From PALSA-1006 sp964532405 (GTDB taxonomy: Bacteria > Pseudomonadota > Gammaproteobacteria > Burkholderiales > Gallionellaceae): a stretch of DNA of 6,513 nt. This document shows, one piece after another, positions 5,186 through 6,513 of the stretch (position 1 is its first letter; each line of letters starts with the position of its first letter). A program made the translations under genes and the position numbers. The stretch spans positions 1 to 6,513 of the forward strand of contig CAZHIC010000064.1 of assembly GCA_964532405.1 (NCBI GenBank). Reading direction: 5' to 3'. The notes under the pieces were generated by a model. That model was not told the origin of the DNA. It saw only the letters and a list, made by a program, of their open reading frames with translations, and searched no databases.

Positions 5186-6377
5186 ACACTTCAAATCGTT
5201 GCAGCGATACACGAAGCCCGGAAGCGAGGCCTTCCAAATGTCGCGCTACTGAGGCCGCCTCGTGACTGGCCGCAACGTTTTCTTGTGACTTGAGGGAAAT
5301 TTCCGCCATCGCGTGCTCGGCTTGTAAGCTAGCGCGAGTCTGCTGTTCGGTGGCGGAAACAATATTGCGTACACGCTCCATGGTGTCGTGCGCGCCATTA
5401 CGGATGGACACCAGTACCTGTTCTGCTTCGCCGGCCAGCTTTAGGCCGGATTCGGCTTGATGGCGGCCTTTGTCCATCCCTATAACAGCCTCGTTAATTT
5501 CCTGCAAAATGCTGCTGATCATGCCGCTAATTTCGCTGGTGGCATTGGAAGTCCGCTCCGCCAACTTGCGCACTTCATCGGCTACTACGGCAAATCCGCG
5601 CCCCTGTTCGCCGGCCCGGGCGGCTTCGATCGCAGCATTCAATGCCAACAGATTGGTCTGATCTGCAACCTCCCTAATAATTTTGACGATGCTGCCAATC
5701 TGGTCGGAACGCTGCCCCATAGAAGAAACCAGTTTCGAGAGCGCATTCATCGAGGACTCTATGCGAGCCATTTCTTCACCGGCGGCATGAACGATGGACG
5801 CGCCACTCTCAGCAACTCTGTCAGATTTTTCAGCAATGACTTGTGACAGCTGCGCCGATTCCGCAACACGGTCTGCGCTTTTCCGCATCTCCTTGATGGA
5901 CAATGTCGACAGGGCAGCCAATGCTCCTTGCGCCTCTGCGCCGGCGGCTACACGGGCCGCCGCTTTCGCAAGCTCTGTCGCGGCACTGGCAACCTCCCCG
6001 GTAGCGCCGTCGACCTCTTTAATCAAGCGCCCTGTTATACGCACCATATCATTCATACTGAGTGCAATTTGACCAAAACTATCCCGGCTATCAAGGGAAC
6101 TACGAGCCGTCATATTGCCTGTTGCGGTGGCTTGAATAGCTTGTAGCAAAGAATACAGTGACCTATAAATTGAAGCGTAGAGCGCATATTGGAAATAGAT
6201 TGCAATAATGAGCGCCAAGGCAGCGAGCGATAAAAATACCAACTCGACCCCGGCCCAGTTGAAAGCCACTGCAAGCAGCAGGCCAGGCATGAGCAACAAA
6301 AATGTACACAGTGTAAATTTCCACACAAGACTAAGCCGATGCATTAATCCTATTGCAGGTCGAGTCAATGAATTCAT
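5184..6377 (-). CDS. Methyl-accepting chemotaxis protein with minimal periplasmic loop
   Basis: With the preferred start this is 397 residues. Two hydrophobic helices (about 21-39 and 44-67) are separated by only a few residues (NWAGV), so there is essentially no periplasmic ligand domain. A HAMP-like segment follows (about 68-121, with DSFGQIALSMNDM as its second half). It lacks the proline usually found after the second helix. The cytoplasmic coiled coil carries the highly conserved hairpin tip IREVADQTNLLALNAAIEAARAGEQGRGFAVVADEVRKLAER in segments across 234-275, which contacts CheA and CheW. No C-terminal CheR-binding pentapeptide is present; the protein ends QRFEV. A GGGGG six bases before the ATG at 6377 supports this start. 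A longer 424-residue version from 6458 adds a basic, non-hydrophobic tail. It is coupled to the NIT gene downstream, which may supply its missing sensor. Confidence 0.9.
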   Translation of the reverse strand: MNSLTRPAIGLMHRLSLVWKFTLCTFLLLMPGLLLAVAFNWAGVELVFLSLAALALIIAIYFQYALYASIYRSLYSLLQAIQATATGNMTARSSLDSRDSFGQIALSMNDMVRITGRLIKEVDGATGEVASAATELAKAAARVAAGAEAQGALAALSTLSIKEMRKSADRVAESAQLSQVIAEKSDRVAESGASIVHAAGEEMARIESSMNALSKLVSSMGQRSDQIGSIVKIIREVADQTNLLALNAAIEAARAGEQGRGFAVVADEVRKLAERTSNATSEISGMISSILQEINEAVIGMDKGRHQAESGLKLAGEAEQVLVSIRNGAHDTMERVRNIVSATEQQTRASLQAEHAMAEISLKSQENVAASHEAASVARHLEGLASGLRVSLQRFEV

Positions 6378-6383
6378 CTTGAT

Positions 6384-6388
6384 CCCCC
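6384..6388 (-). promoter_or_regulatory. Ribosome binding site deciding the MCP start
   Basis: GGGGG on the minus strand, 6 nt before ATG 6377. It is not a perfect Shine-Dalgarno but is better than what precedes the alternative ATG at 6458 (CTGGG). Confidence 0.5.
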
Positions 6389-6392
6389 GTTT

Positions 6393-6419
6393 TAATGTGC
6401 CAGAGCCAAGTGCGCTTAA
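6393..6419 (-). promoter_or_regulatory. Weak sigma-28-like promoter candidate before the MCP
   Basis: TTAA, exactly 15 nt, then GCACATTA on the minus strand resembles the flagellar sigma-28 pattern TAAA-N15-GCCGATAA (three of four and five of eight matches). MCP genes are often in this regulon. The match is loose, and initiation would leave only about 10-15 nt of leader, so the site is tentative. Confidence 0.2.
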
Positions 6420-6454
6420 TCTGCGCTGGTGGAAGCTCACTACCTCACCACATT

Positions 6455-6511
6455 TCATCCCAGATTGTCCATTAGAGATTTTCGTTCCTCATTCATGCCC
6501 GAACCGATGCA
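6455..6511 (-). other. Possible 3' tail of an upstream gene entering from the right edge
   Basis: One minus-strand frame is open from the window edge to a TGA at 6457-6455, ending MNEERKSLMDNLG. The TGA overlaps the alternative MCP start at 6458 as ATGA. Nineteen codons are too few to distinguish a real gene end from chance. Confidence 0.2.
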
Positions 6512-6513
6512 GT

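Noticed and set aside
5457..6146. Several plus-strand frames of 60-129 codons opposite the MCP gene
   Set aside because: The MCP reading on the minus strand is unmistakable, and these frames lack ribosome sites and recognisable domains.
6390..6402. TGGCAC on the minus strand upstream of the MCP as a sigma-54 promoter
   Set aside because: The -24 half fits, but the position where GC is required at -12 reads CG, so the essential second half is missing.

Overview
The window looks like the chromosome of a betaproteobacterium. The ubiK–comM pair and the overall protein character fit Nitrosomonadales, possibly Gallionellaceae. That placement is inferred from protein resemblance only; no rRNA or other firm taxonomic marker is present.

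Layout. Bases 1-1687 are a complete insertion sequence of the IS1380 family: terminal inverted repeats at both ends, one intact DDE transposase, and a short non-coding right end. The window begins on the first base of the left repeat, so the left flank and the target-site duplication cannot be seen. Bases 1688-1765 hold a short leader with an extended -10 promoter candidate. It serves a two-gene plus-strand unit, ubiK (ubiquinone biosynthesis accessory factor) and comM (YifB-type AAA+ ATPase, DNA branch migration in transformation), which abut with no spacer. From 3469 to the right end everything is on the minus strand. In transcription order these are a methyl-accepting chemotaxis protein with almost no periplasmic domain, a membrane-anchored NIT (nitrate/nitrite-sensing-like) protein 11 nt downstream, then after 109 nt a small secreted protein with a GDHIHVYVDG motif, and a four-helix membrane protein that appears to start at TTG just past the secreted gene's stop. 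The last gene runs tail-to-tail into comM with a 4-nt overlap.

How the genes may work together. The MCP and NIT genes are probably co-translated and look like one receptor split in two: a signalling protein with no obvious sensor, and a sensor with no signalling domain. The secreted and membrane proteins form a second coupled pair of unknown function. ubiK and comM have unrelated known roles and are linked here by position. The insertion sequence lies 78 bp before the ubiK start and may have replaced whatever control region was originally upstream. No tRNA, rRNA, CRISPR or clear intrinsic terminator was seen.
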